Positions 8,791 to 18,237 of a stretch of DNA of 64,000 nucleotides are shown piece by piece. Under the pieces are notes generated by a model. The model did not search any database and was not told the DNA's origin. It was given only the letters and a program-made list of their open reading frames with translations. The position numbers were made by a program, and so were the translations under genes. The stretch lies in assembly GCA_021325025.1 (NCBI GenBank), contig JAJPHZ010000025.1, forward strand, positions 1 to 64,000, read 5' to 3'. The DNA comes from Pseudomonadota bacterium. GTDB taxonomy: Bacteria > Desulfobacterota > Binatia > Binatales > Binataceae. Each line of letters opens with the position of its first letter. Position 1 is the stretch's first letter.

Positions 8791-9047
8791 CGTGAATCGG
8801 CCTCCTGCCACTGCCGACTCCTTGATTCTCCCAGTTAATCGGGCGGTGCGAAAAAAAACGCTCGCGCGTCATGGAGGGGGCCGCCTTACTCAAATTTTTG
8901 TCTTCAGACGCTGACGTTCATACCAAGATAATCCAGCACCGGACTCAGGCCGCTTTGGAGCAGGAGCCTGTACGTTGCGGATGTTGAACTGTGGCGGAGG
9001 GGTCCGAAAGCGCCGGGAACGCGGCGGCCTGCGCAGCCGCTTCGCGA

Positions 9048-9581
9048 CTAGCGATCGGAGGCGGGCAGGGCAGCGGGCGCGCTGACGGCGGCCGGTGGCG
9101 CACCGACTTCGGCTGCGGAGGGCGGAGCTTCGGTCTCGATCGAGATGATGAGCGTGCCGCGCTCATAGCGCGGCCCACCGACCATGAAAATCCCATGGTT
9201 CATAATCTTCAGATCGGTGGTCATCATCGGTTCCTCGCCCTGGAACAGCATCACCTCCATGCGGATCATCCCGCCGTCCATCCCCATCGGCTCGATATGC
9301 AGGATGCGTCCGCCGGGCAACTCGAAAGTCGCGGTTTGGCCAAATCCGGTGTGGCTCTCCCTATGCTGCACGAGATGGTAGGTGCTGAAATGAAACAGGC
9401 GCATCAGGCGATGCTTGAGCCAACTGAGCTGCTTGTCACAGCCCTGGTTGGTGTCGGCCGCCAGCACCGAGTCGATCTTGACCTGGACCTGCGGTTTGGT
9501 GGTCTGGGCGGCGACTGCGGCGGCGGCGACCAGCAGCAGCACAACGGCGATACCCGAACGTCTGCAGAAGACTTCAGTCAT
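9048..9581 (-). CDS. Exported hypothetical protein of an ECF sigma cassette
   Basis: About 177 residues. A signal peptide (VVLLLVAAAAVAA) leads to a mature domain of about 120 residues rich in Met (MGMDGGMIRMEVMLF) and an Ala/Pro tail. I recognise no family. The start at 9581 is chosen because its ATG overlaps the stop of the anti-sigma gene (the stop lies at 9574-9576), implying translational coupling. An earlier ATG at 9599 is possible. As the third gene of a sigma / anti-sigma set it is likely a periplasmic sensor partner or target. Confidence 0.65.
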   Translation of the reverse strand: MTEVFCRRSGIAVVLLLVAAAAVAAQTTKPQVQVKIDSVLAADTNQGCDKQLSWLKHRLMRLFHFSTYHLVQHRESHTGFGQTATFELPGGRILHIEPMGMDGGMIRMEVMLFQGEEPMMTTDLKIMNHGIFMVGGPRYERGTLIISIETEAPPSAAEVGAPPAAVSAPAALPASDR

Positions 9582-10146
9582 TTCCCAAAGAGTCATCACC
9601 GAGCCAGATCACGGTGGTCTTGTAATCGGGCTCGCTCCACATTGCTACGGATGGGTGCCGTGACTCCAGCCGCGAGATGAAAGTTTCACTGTTTGAGGAG
9701 GCGGCGGGTGGGGGCGGCGGATTGACCATAGCGGTTTGCGCCAGCTTGACCTGGTTGGCCGGGCCGTGCACAAACGCCGAGATGCGGCTGAGAGTCTGCG
9801 GTTCGGCCAACGCCAGGATCAGGCTGGCGGTAGCAATCGCGGCGCCGGCCAGTGACACCATCGCCACCCATCGCTCGCGTAATTCTTCCAGCCAATACAA
9901 AAGCCGCTCGCGCAGTGGACGGCGGCTGCCCGCGATGCCCGCCATCACCGCTTCGCTGAAACCTTGCAGCGATGGCGCCGCCACCGCGGTGCGCAGGTGA
10001 TGGCCGAGCAGCACGAAGTCGAGCAATTTGTCGCGGCAGGTTTCGCAGTTGTCCAGGTGAACGGTCACATGATTGGTTTCAACGGGAGATAGCTCGCCAT
10101 CGTTGAAGGCGCTGAGCAACGGGGCGATTTCGTTGCAATGAGCCAC
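9574..10146 (-). CDS. Zinc-finger anti-sigma factor
   Basis: 190 residues. The N-terminal ZAS domain carries His30-x3-Cys34-x2-Cys37 (HLDNCETC), which binds an ECF sigma factor in the cytoplasm. One transmembrane helix follows (WVAMVSLAGAAIATASLILALA), then an extracytoplasmic Pro-rich segment and tail. It starts 3 bases after the sigma gene and overlaps the third gene, so the cassette is one transcription unit. It should hold the sigma factor inactive until an envelope or redox signal. Confidence 0.88.
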   Translation of the reverse strand: MAHCNEIAPLLSAFNDGELSPVETNHVTVHLDNCETCRDKLLDFVLLGHHLRTAVAAPSLQGFSEAVMAGIAGSRRPLRERLLYWLEELRERWVAMVSLAGAAIATASLILALAEPQTLSRISAFVHGPANQVKLAQTAMVNPPPPPAASSNSETFISRLESRHPSVAMWSEPDYKTTVIWLGDDSLGND

Positions 10147-10149
10147 GAC

Positions 10150-10728
10150 TCAGTCGATCTCCACATCTTTGAGCAGGCTGCGCAAGTGATTGCGCGCGTA
10201 ATGCAGGCGGCTCATCACGGTGCCTTTTGGGCAATCGAGGATTTCACTGATCTCCTCGTAACTGAGTCCCTCCATCTCGCGTAAAAGTATCACTTGGCGA
10301 TGCTCCGCCGTCAACTCCTTCAAGGCCTCTCTGACTTTACGGCTCACCTCGTCGCGCGCCATCGCGCGAAAGGAGTCGCCTTGCCCCGAAGGGATCTTGC
10401 GCAATTCGTTTTCGGCTTCCTCGCCATGCGCCACCGCGTAGCGGCCCTCGCGCCGGCGCCAGTCGATCGCCAGGTTAGCCGCGATGCGATACAGCCAGGT
10501 CGAAAAACTCGAGCGCCCCTCAAAGCTGGTCAGATTCTGAAACGCGCGGATAAACGTCTCCTGGCCCAACTCTACAGCGTCGTCGGGGTTGTGGACCAAA
10601 GCTCGGGCCACGCCCACGACCCGTTGCTGATAGCGCTCAACCAATATGCCAAACGCCTCCCGGTCGCCACGCCTGGCCCGTCTGATCAGGTCCTTCTCGT
10701 CGTCCGCGGGTCTGCCAGCGCTTCTCAA
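10150..10728 (-). CDS. ECF (RpoE-like) RNA polymerase sigma factor
   Basis: 192 residues. Region 2 (DREAFGILVERYQQRVVGVARALVHN onward, with FSTWLYRIAANLAIDWRRR) and region 4 (EHRQVILLREMEGLSYEEI, then a helix-turn-helix ending SRLHYARNHLRSLL) are complete. The apparent start is TTG, and no good ATG is nearby, so the exact N terminus is uncertain. It lies 42 bases downstream of polA on the same strand and three bases from its anti-sigma gene. Confidence 0.92.
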   Translation of the reverse strand: MRSAGRPADDEKDLIRRARRGDREAFGILVERYQQRVVGVARALVHNPDDAVELGQETFIRAFQNLTSFEGRSSFSTWLYRIAANLAIDWRRREGRYAVAHGEEAENELRKIPSGQGDSFRAMARDEVSRKVREALKELTAEHRQVILLREMEGLSYEEISEILDCPKGTVMSRLHYARNHLRSLLKDVEID

Positions 10729-10770
10729 TTTGAATAGACGAGGGCGAGCGGCGTGAAATTCATCGTCGAC

Positions 10771-13347
10771 TCAGCACAACTCAGCCCAATTCGGCCCCGA
10801 CTTCAATTCCACGCGGAGCGCAACCCGAAGCTGGGCCACATTTTCCATCTGCTCGCACACCATCGCCGCTACCGGTTCGAGGCTGTCGCGCTCCACCTCG
10901 AAGAGCAGCTCGTCATGTACCTGCAGCAGCATCCGCGCCCGCGCGCCGCTGTCGCGCAGCAAGCGATGCAGCCGCACCATCGCCATCTTTATCAAATCCG
11001 CGGCGGTTCCCTGAATAGGCGTGTTGATGGCGATGCGCTCGGCCTGGGCGCGCGCGCCGCCCTGGGGCGAGGATAACTCGGGCAGGTAGCGCCGCCGTCC
11101 CATCAGCGTCGTTACATAGCCGCGCTCACGCGCCTGGCTTAGACACTGCTCAAGGTAGGCGCTGACCCCGGGCAAACGTTTAAAGTAACGCTCGATATAT
11201 TCGGAGGCCTCCTTGAGCGGGATATCGAGTTCGCCCGCCAGCCGCTGCGGGCCCATCCCGTAGATGATGCCGAAGTTGATTACCTTGGCTAGGCGGCGCG
11301 CGTTGGCGTCAACTGCGTCAGCGCCCACGCCCAGCACCTCGGTTGCGGTGCGCCGATGGATATCCTCGCCGCTGGCAAACGCCTGGAGCAGGATCGGGTC
11401 GCCCGACAGATGGGCCAGCACCCGCAATTCGATCTGCGAGTAGTCGGCCGACAGCAACACCCATCCGGGGTCGGCCACAAATGCGCGCCGGATGCGGCGT
11501 CCTTCCGGCGTGCGCGCGGGGATGTTCTGCAGGTTGGGGTCGGTTGAGCTCAGCCGCCCGGTCGCGGTCAGGGCCTGATGGAAGGAGGTGTGGAGCCGGC
11601 CGGTCTTGGGATTGACCATCGCAGCCAGCGCGTCGGCGTAAGTGGACTTGAGCTTGGCGATGGTCCGGTATTCGAGCAGCTTGCGCGGCAGCTCGTGCGT
11701 TTCCGCCAGCTTGGTCAGCACATCGACGTCGGTAGAGTAGCCGCTTTTGGTTTTCTTGATTCCCTTAGTGGGCAGCCTGAGTTCATTAAACAGGATATCG
11801 CGGAGCTGATTGGGCGAATTGAGGTTGAACTGCCGGCCGGCCAGCTTGAAGCATTCGCTCTCCAGCCGCGCCAACTGGGCGCCGAACTCCGCGCCCATCG
11901 TGGTCAGCGCCGCCGAATCGATCAGGATGCCGGTGCGCTCCATGTCGGCCAGCACCGCGGCCAGCGGCAGCTCGACGTCCTGGTAAAGGCCGCGCAAACC
12001 GTCGCGGTCCAGCTTCGGTTCCATCGCTTCGCGCAAGGCCGCGACCACCTCCGGTTCAGAGCCGACCAGCGCTCCGCCCAGCGGTGCCAGATGCTCATGG
12101 TACAGATCTTCGAGGGTCGGCTCCGGCCGGCCCGGATTAATTAGGAACCCGGCCAACATCGTGTCGAAGTCCACGGCGCACAGGTTGATTCCGGCCGCAT
12201 CCAGCGCCCTCAGATGGGCCTTGAGGTCGTGGCAGGCGCGGGGCGGCGCCGAAGCTTCCAGTAAAGGTTTAAGTTTTGGAATCAACTCGGCGCCCACCAC
12301 ATAAACCGCATCCTGCCCCTGCGCCTTGACTTTCAACGCCGCGCCCGGGGTGGCGACGTCGAGGTGAAGCGACAGACGCGGGGCGGCGCTCAAAGTCGCG
12401 ATGACCTCCTCGAGCTGCGCCTGGGACACCGTGACTTCCTGGGCAGCCGAAACCGGCAGTCTGGCCTCGGAGGGCGCCAGTTCCTGCAGAATCGAGGTGA
12501 ATTCCAGCTCCCGCAGCAGTTCGGCGGTGGCCTTTTCGTCGATCCCGCGGAACTCCAGCTCGTCGATATTGATGTTGATCGGGGCGTCGGTATCGATCCG
12601 CACCAGCTTGCGCGCCAGTTCGACGTCGCCGCGATGCTGTGCGATGAGCGCAGCGAGCTTCTTCGCTCCTCTAAGGTCGCTGCGCTCCAGCTCATCGAGA
12701 TGGGCCAGCAGATTGTCGAGCGAGCCGAATCGCTGAAGCAGGGCGGAGGCGGTCTTCTCGCCGATACCGGGCACACCCTTGATGTTGTCGATCGGGTCAC
12801 CCGTCAGCGCCATCAGGTCGACCACCGCCTTGGGCTCCACACCCAGTTTGTCGCGCACCTCGCGCACGCCCGTGCGCTTGTCGCGCATCGTGTCCCACAG
12901 CGTTACGTGAGGGCCGACCAGTTGCATGAAGTCCTTGTCGGCGGTGACGATAACGGTGTCCAGACGCTGGCGTGCGGCGCGCGCCGCCAGCGTGCCGATC
13001 AGATCATCAGCTTCGTAACCGTCCAGTATCAGACTCTTAATGCGGAACGCCTCGACCAGGCGATGGATGTATGGAATCTGCACCACCAGGTCGTTGGGCG
13101 GCACGATGCGATTGGCTTTATAGGACTCGAACAGGTCGTCGCGGAAGGTTTTTTTGGGCGAATCGAACACGATCGCCAGGCGGGCGGGATGCGCGTCCTT
13201 GAGCAGCTTGAGCAGCATCCGCGCAAAGCCATAGACTGCGTTGGTGGGCAGGCCGCGCGAGTTGTTGAGCTGTGGCAGGGCGTAAAAGGCCCGAAAAATG
13301 TAGCCCGAGCCGTCCACCAGGTAGAGCGTTGCAGCCCCGTCGGTCAT
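10771..13347 (-). CDS. polA: DNA polymerase I
   Basis: 858 residues. The N-terminal 5'-3' exonuclease/flap domain (about 1-290) has the D-rich motifs (VDGSGYIFRAFYA, FDSPKKTFRDDL, VTADKDFMQLV, GVPGIGEKTA). The C-terminal polymerase domain keeps motif A (DYSQIELRVLAHLSGD), motif B (RRLAKVINFGIIYGM) and motif C (VHDE, near 810-813). The middle 3'-5' exonuclease fold is present but lacks the proofreading acids: the first motif reads LDVA where DTE is expected, and the NLKYD-type and YxxxD motifs are gone. The enzyme likely has no proofreading, as in Taq. Role: repair and RNA primer removal. Confidence 0.96.
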   Translation of the reverse strand: MTDGAATLYLVDGSGYIFRAFYALPQLNNSRGLPTNAVYGFARMLLKLLKDAHPARLAIVFDSPKKTFRDDLFESYKANRIVPPNDLVVQIPYIHRLVEAFRIKSLILDGYEADDLIGTLAARAARQRLDTVIVTADKDFMQLVGPHVTLWDTMRDKRTGVREVRDKLGVEPKAVVDLMALTGDPIDNIKGVPGIGEKTASALLQRFGSLDNLLAHLDELERSDLRGAKKLAALIAQHRGDVELARKLVRIDTDAPININIDELEFRGIDEKATAELLRELEFTSILQELAPSEARLPVSAAQEVTVSQAQLEEVIATLSAAPRLSLHLDVATPGAALKVKAQGQDAVYVVGAELIPKLKPLLEASAPPRACHDLKAHLRALDAAGINLCAVDFDTMLAGFLINPGRPEPTLEDLYHEHLAPLGGALVGSEPEVVAALREAMEPKLDRDGLRGLYQDVELPLAAVLADMERTGILIDSAALTTMGAEFGAQLARLESECFKLAGRQFNLNSPNQLRDILFNELRLPTKGIKKTKSGYSTDVDVLTKLAETHELPRKLLEYRTIAKLKSTYADALAAMVNPKTGRLHTSFHQALTATGRLSSTDPNLQNIPARTPEGRRIRRAFVADPGWVLLSADYSQIELRVLAHLSGDPILLQAFASGEDIHRRTATEVLGVGADAVDANARRLAKVINFGIIYGMGPQRLAGELDIPLKEASEYIERYFKRLPGVSAYLEQCLSQARERGYVTTLMGRRRYLPELSSPQGGARAQAERIAINTPIQGTAADLIKMAMVRLHRLLRDSGARARMLLQVHDELLFEVERDSLEPVAAMVCEQMENVAQLRVALRVELKSGPNWAELC

Positions 13348-13414
13348 GATTGCGAGGCTAACAGAACGAAATTAGATGAGGCCAGCGGGGCAGGCTGCGG
13401 AGGACATGGATATA

Positions 13415-13443
13415 TTGACAGCCCGGCCCGGCGTGATTAACTG
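13415..13443 (+). promoter_or_regulatory. Candidate promoter of the Gld-like ABC operon
   Basis: TTGACA at 13415-13420, 17 bases, then TAACTG at 13438-13443, in the 179-base divergent spacer between polA and the ABC operon. The -35 is perfect but the -10 is poor. Confidence 0.3.
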
Positions 13444-13526
13444 ACTGGGCTTAAGGTCCATCGAATAAGCGGACCTGTTTTTCGTCAAATTTTTCGGCGC
13501 GAGGAGCGCCGCGGAGCTTTGAGCGA

Positions 13527-14303
13527 ATGATTGAGGTCAAGAACCTCACCAAAATCTACGGCACCTTCGTCGCGATCAAGGACGTCTCCTTTCAAGCCAA
13601 AAAGGGACAGATTCTTGGCTTCCTGGGGCCCAACGGCGCGGGCAAAACCACCACGATGCGGATTATCTCGGGCTTCATGCCGGCGACTGCCGGCACCGTG
13701 CTGGTCGACGGACTGGATATTTTCACCCAGTCGCTGGAAGCGCGGCGCAGAATCGGCTACCTGCCTGAGAATCCGCCGCTGTACAACGAGATGCGGGTGG
13801 AAGCCTATCTGCGCTTTGCCGGCAAGCTGCGCGGGCTGTCGCGCGGCGACCTCGACGCGGCGGTCGAGCACGTGCTCGAGGTATGCGGGCTTAGGGAGGT
13901 TAGCAGCCGAATCTGCGGCCAGCTTTCCAAGGGCTATCGGCAGCGCGTGGGGCTGGCCGGTGCGATCATCCACGAACCGCAGGTGCTGATTCTCGACGAA
14001 CCGACGATCGGATTGGATCCGCGCCAGATTCGCGACATCCGCGCGTTGATCCGCGAGCTGGGCGCCAATCGCACCATCGTGCTGTCCACCCACATCCTGC
14101 CCGAGGTGTCGCAGATCTGCGACAAGGTGGTGATCATCAACGAGGGACACGTGGTGCTTGAGGAGGCCCTGGATCAGCTTCCCGCCGGCACCTCGCTGGA
14201 AGATGTCTTCCTCAACGCCATCGCGCGCGAGCGCGGCCATGAGGACACCGAGGCCGAGGAGGAGCTCGAAGAAGTCGGAGCGGGGCGGAGTTCAGCACAA
14301 TGA
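13527..14303 (+). CDS. ABC transporter ATP-binding protein, GldA-like
   Basis: 258 residues. Walker A GPNGAGKTT (34-42), Q-loop region near GYLPENPPLY, signature LSKGYRQR (133-140), Walker B VLILDE (153-158) and the switch His in STHILPE. The ENPPLY and GLDP features match the ATPases of ABC-2 exporters of the GldA type. It starts an operon: its last four bases overlap the permease start (ATGA), and GldG- and DUF4340-like genes follow. The transported substrate of these clusters outside Bacteroidetes gliding is not known. Confidence 0.93.
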   Translation: MIEVKNLTKIYGTFVAIKDVSFQAKKGQILGFLGPNGAGKTTTMRIISGFMPATAGTVLVDGLDIFTQSLEARRRIGYLPENPPLYNEMRVEAYLRFAGKLRGLSRGDLDAAVEHVLEVCGLREVSSRICGQLSKGYRQRVGLAGAIIHEPQVLILDEPTIGLDPRQIRDIRALIRELGANRTIVLSTHILPEVSQICDKVVIINEGHVVLEEALDQLPAGTSLEDVFLNAIARERGHEDTEAEEELEEVGAGRSSAQ

Positions 14304-15073
14304 GGAATGCGCTGGTGATTGCCGGCCGCGAGATCGCGGCCTATTTCGTTCAACCCATCGCCTACGTGGTGATGACGGTTTTCCTGCTGCTGGGCGGATG
14401 GTTCTTCTTCGCCTTGCTGCGCCGCTTCGATCTGATCCAGCAGATGTATCTGGCGATGCAGAATCCGGCGATGCTGCAGCGGATGAATCTCAACCAGATG
14501 GTGATCGAGCCGCTGCTGCATAACATGGCGATCGTGCTGGTGATCCTGGTCCCCGCCATCACGATGCGCTCCTTTGCCGAGGAAAAACGCTCGGGCACCT
14601 ACGAATTGCTGCTCACCGCGCCGGTGCGCACCGGCGAAGTGGTGGCGGGCAAATTCATTGCCGCCGCGGTGCTGATCCTGGTGATGGTGGTGCTGGCCGC
14701 CATCTTTCCGCTGATTCTGGTGCTGTTCGGCAATCCTGAGATCGGCGTGATGGCCTCGGGTTATTTGGGCTTGATATTCCTGGGACTGGCGTTCGTCGCG
14801 GTCGGGCTGTTCACCAGTTCGGTGACGCAAAATCAGATCATCGCAGCGATTAGCTGCTTCGGCGCGCTGCTGCTGCTTTACGTCATTTCCTGGCCCGCCG
14901 AAACCGGCGGCGGCACGTGGTCGGGCTTTTTGCGCTATCTGTCCCTGCCCGAGCATTTCGCCACCATGGTGCGTGGGATAATTTCGACCAAAGACATCGT
15001 CTACTTCCTGAGCGTAATCGCCGTGGCCCTGTTTTTGACACAGCGGTCGGTCGAGTCGGTACGCTGGCGCTAG
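14300..15073 (+). CDS. ABC-2 type permease, GldF-like
   Basis: 257 residues with about six transmembrane segments (for example YVVMTVFLLLGGWFFFALL, VVAGKFIAAAVLILVMVVLAAIFPLILVLF and IIAAISCFGALLLLYVIS). The MRSFAEEKRSGTYELLLTAPV block is the hallmark of GldF/NosY-type ABC-2 permeases. It is translationally coupled to the ATPase by a 4-base overlap and followed 17 bases later by the GldG-like gene, so it is the membrane part of the same exporter. Confidence 0.92.
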   Translation: MRNALVIAGREIAAYFVQPIAYVVMTVFLLLGGWFFFALLRRFDLIQQMYLAMQNPAMLQRMNLNQMVIEPLLHNMAIVLVILVPAITMRSFAEEKRSGTYELLLTAPVRTGEVVAGKFIAAAVLILVMVVLAAIFPLILVLFGNPEIGVMASGYLGLIFLGLAFVAVGLFTSSVTQNQIIAAISCFGALLLLYVISWPAETGGGTWSGFLRYLSLPEHFATMVRGIISTKDIVYFLSVIAVALFLTQRSVESVRWR

Positions 15074-15090
15074 CAGGTTAAGGGGTTAAG

Positions 15091-16665
15091 ATGGGCAAGA
15101 GTTCGGCGCTGGCCGGAATCATCGGACTGATTCTGCTGATCTTTGGAATAATCGACTACTTCATCGCTTCGGGCTTTCGGGTTTTCGTCTTCGCCAATAT
15201 CGCCGCAGGGGTGTTTGCGCTGGTGCTGTGGGCGACCACTGCCAGCCGCGAGTCGCTGGGTGCGGCGCTGGGCAGCCGTACCACGCGCTACGGCGCCAAC
15301 GCGCTGATCTACTCGGCGGCTTTTATCGGCCTGCTGATTGCGATTAATTACCTGGCCAGCCGCCACGATCGACGCTTCGACACCACCGAGGAGAAAGTTT
15401 TCAGCCTCTCCAGCCAATCCATCAAGGTCGTCAAGAACCTCAACAAGCCGCTTAAGTTCTACGGCTTCTTCCAGGGCGGGCAGGATCAAAAGGCCAAGGA
15501 CCTCTACGAAGCTTACGCCTATGCCTCGCCCAAGGTCAGCTACCAGATGGTCGACCCCGACCAGCATCCGGAACTGGCCGAGCGCTACAAGGTAACCACG
15601 ATGGGTACGACGCGGGTGCAATACGGGGACCAGCCCTCCGACGGCACCAACGTGACCGAACTGAGCGAGGAGAACCTGACCAACGCGATCATCAAGGTTG
15701 CCAAGGGCACGCACAAGGTCGTTGACTTCCTCGACGGCGAGGGCGAAGCCGACCCCGACGATTCCAAGTCGGCCGGCGGATTCAACGCCTTCAAGCAGGC
15801 CCTGCAGGGCGAGGGCTACACGGTGCGCAAGCTGCTGTTGGCCTCCAAGCCCGAGGTGCCGGCGGACACCGATCTGCTGGTGATCGCGGGGCCGACGCGC
15901 GAACTATCCGCTCACGTGCTCGACGCGACCACGGCCTACCTCAAACGCGGCGGCCATCTGCTGGTCACGCTGCGTCCAGCGATGCCGGGTACGCCCGATC
16001 CTGAGGCGGGGCTGATCAAGCTGCTCGGCGGATGGGGGTTGAAGGTCGGCGACGACGTGATCGTCGATCAGGTGCTGCGCCTGTTCGCGGGCCCGGCACT
16101 GGGACTCACCCCGCTGGTCACCACCTACGGCACGCATCCCATCACCACCAACTTCAAGGAGCGCACGGTGTTCCCGATGAGCCGCTCGGTGCAGCCCGAA
16201 AGCCCGCTCAAGCCGGGGCTGTCGGTGGTGGAGCTGGCCAAGACCAGTGACACGTCGTGGGCGGAAACCGACCTGGTGGGGTTGTTCCAGCAGCAGAAGG
16301 CTTCCTTCGACGCGGGCAAGGACCAAAAGGGTCCGGTTGCGCTGGCCGACGCGGTTGACGCCGACCTCAAGACCATGGGGCTGAGCAAGGAAGAGCAGAC
16401 CGCCCGGCTGGTCGTGATCGGCAGCACCGATTTCGCCAACAACCAGTACTTCAACCAGTTCTTCAACCGCGATTTCGCGATCAATAGCGTCGACTGGATG
16501 ACGGGCGAGGAAAAGTCTATTTCCATCCGTCCGCGCAGCCTGCGCGCTTCCAGCTTCCGCCTGACGGTGGATCAGTTCAGCCTGGTGTTTGCGCTGTCCG
16601 TGCTGATGCTGCCCGAACTGCTGCTGATCCTGGGCGTCGCCGTATGGTGGGAACGGCGCGCCTGA
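15091..16665 (+). CDS. GldG-like ABC-type auxiliary protein
   Basis: 524 residues. Three N-terminal hydrophobic helices are followed by TTEEKVFSLSSQSIKVVKNLNKPLKFYGFF, the start of the GldG / DUF4350-like extracytoplasmic domain. A C-terminal membrane helix (FSLVFALSVLMLPELLLILGVAVWW) re-anchors it. GldG proteins accompany GldA/GldF and are thought to form part of the exporter at the inner membrane. The gene follows the permease by 17 bases and precedes the DUF4340 gene by 55. Confidence 0.9.
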   Translation: MGKSSALAGIIGLILLIFGIIDYFIASGFRVFVFANIAAGVFALVLWATTASRESLGAALGSRTTRYGANALIYSAAFIGLLIAINYLASRHDRRFDTTEEKVFSLSSQSIKVVKNLNKPLKFYGFFQGGQDQKAKDLYEAYAYASPKVSYQMVDPDQHPELAERYKVTTMGTTRVQYGDQPSDGTNVTELSEENLTNAIIKVAKGTHKVVDFLDGEGEADPDDSKSAGGFNAFKQALQGEGYTVRKLLLASKPEVPADTDLLVIAGPTRELSAHVLDATTAYLKRGGHLLVTLRPAMPGTPDPEAGLIKLLGGWGLKVGDDVIVDQVLRLFAGPALGLTPLVTTYGTHPITTNFKERTVFPMSRSVQPESPLKPGLSVVELAKTSDTSWAETDLVGLFQQQKASFDAGKDQKGPVALADAVDADLKTMGLSKEEQTARLVVIGSTDFANNQYFNQFFNRDFAINSVDWMTGEEKSISIRPRSLRASSFRLTVDQFSLVFALSVLMLPELLLILGVAVWWERRA

Positions 16666-16720
16666 CACGGCTATCTACTACGTCCAGGTAAACCCGTCTG
16701 GAATACGATCGTCGCCGCAT

Positions 16721-18132
16721 ATGCAGTTCCGCAATACCTTAATTGTATTGGTGCTGTTGATACTGGTCGGGGGATATATTTACTTTTTCCAGGCCGGTAA
16801 ACCCGAGCAGGAGACCCAAAAACTTTTCAATATCAAGGCTGAGGACATCACCCGGCTGGTGCTTAAATATCCCGGTCAGGAAATCGAGGTGGAACGCAGC
16901 GGCGGCGGCTGGAAGATGGTCAAGCCGATCAAGACCGACGCCGACACCTCAGCCATCACGACGCTGACCAATGAGATCGCTAATGCCGAGTTGAAGCGCA
17001 CCGTCGACGAGCATCCCGCCAGTCTCGCCCCGTTGGCCTGGACAAGCCCGCGGTCACCGTGGTGGTCAGCACCAAAGACAAGACCTATCCGGGAATCGAA
17101 GTGGGCAAGAACGCACCGATTGGCTATTCGGTCTATGTCAAGGCCACCGACAAGCCGGCGGTGATGCTGACCTCCGGTGGCTTCGGACCGGGCACCAAGC
17201 GCACCGTCAGCGATCTGCGCGACCATACGCTGATGAGCTTCAAGCCCGACGAAGTCAACCGGCTGGTAATCAGGCAGGATGATAACGCGCCGGTGGAACT
17301 TGCCAAGGAGCAGGGCAAGTGGAAGATCGTCAAGCCGGCCCCCTACGAGGCCGACACCGAGCGGGTTACCACGCTGCTCAGTTCGCTATCCAACGCCCGC
17401 ATCGACGATTTCCCCAGTGACAACCCCGCCAATGTTGCGCAGTACGGACTGGACAAGCCGGCGGTGGAGGTGTCCGTGTTCACCGGGCCGGCACAGTCGC
17501 GCCAGTCGCTGCAGTTCGGCAAGAAGGAATCCGGCAAGGATGACTACTATGTGCGGCGCGGCGAAAAACCCAACGTATATACAGTTCACAGCTATGTGTT
17601 CAACGACGCTGACAAGGGACTTAACGATCTGCGTGACCGCACCGTGATCGCGTTTGACCCCGACCAGGTCGAGCAGGTGAAGTTCGTCAGTGGCGGCAAG
17701 TCCTTTGCCGTGGCGCGCGGGAAGGATGGCAAGTGGACCGAGACCGACGGCGGCAAATCGGATGCGGATGCGGCCAAGGTGCGGCAGTTTATCGATCGCC
17801 TGCACGACCTGAAGGCCGAAACCATCGTGCAGGACTCCACCGCCAACCTGGAAAAGTTCGGGCTCAACCTGCCCGGGGAAGAGGTCACGTTGCTTGGCAA
17901 GGACGGCAAGATGATGGGCAGCGTGAAGCTAGCCAAGATCGCGCGCTACAACGAGAAAGACAAGACTGCGCCCGCTCGCACCGACTACTACGCGCTGGCC
18001 AGCGGCAAGCCCACCATCTACAAGATTTTCGAGTATGACTACACCGACCTGGTAAAGACGCCCGATCAGTTGGCCGCGCCTAAACCGACGGCGACCCCGG
18101 CTCCCTCAGCCAAACCGACGGCCAGTAAATAG
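16721..18132 (+). pseudogene. DUF4340 protein, interrupted by a one-base frameshift
   Basis: Two open segments join to one protein of about 470 residues. The first (from ATG 16721) has an N-terminal anchor helix (TLIVLVLLILVGGYIYFF) and the first DUF4340 repeat. At about 17031-17034 the reading frame slips: CCG TTG GCC TGG should read P-F-G-L-D-K-P with one more T. The second segment then runs to 18132. The other two repeats keep the same motif (YGLDKPAVEV, FGLNLPGEEV), which fixes the site. DUF4340 genes commonly end GldA/F/G clusters, as here. The slip may be a real mutation, a sequencing error in a single base, or programmed; downstream codons look undegraded. Confidence 0.85.
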
Positions 18133-18149
18133 GTGGCACGGGCGCGAAG

Positions 18150-18180
18150 CTAGCGCTTCGATAGCGGGACGAAGCGCTAG
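18150..18180. terminator. Bidirectional hairpin between convergent genes
   Basis: CTAGCGCTTCG (18150-18160) pairs perfectly with CGAAGCGCTAG (18170-18180) around a 9-base loop, 18 bases past the DUF4340 stop and before the stop of the convergent amidohydrolase. There is no T-run, so intrinsic termination is uncertain. Confidence 0.5.
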
Positions 18181-18237
18181 TCAGCAACGGTCCGCAAAGC
18201 GGCGCCTCGGCGCGATGCCGGGACGCCGCCGGAAACC

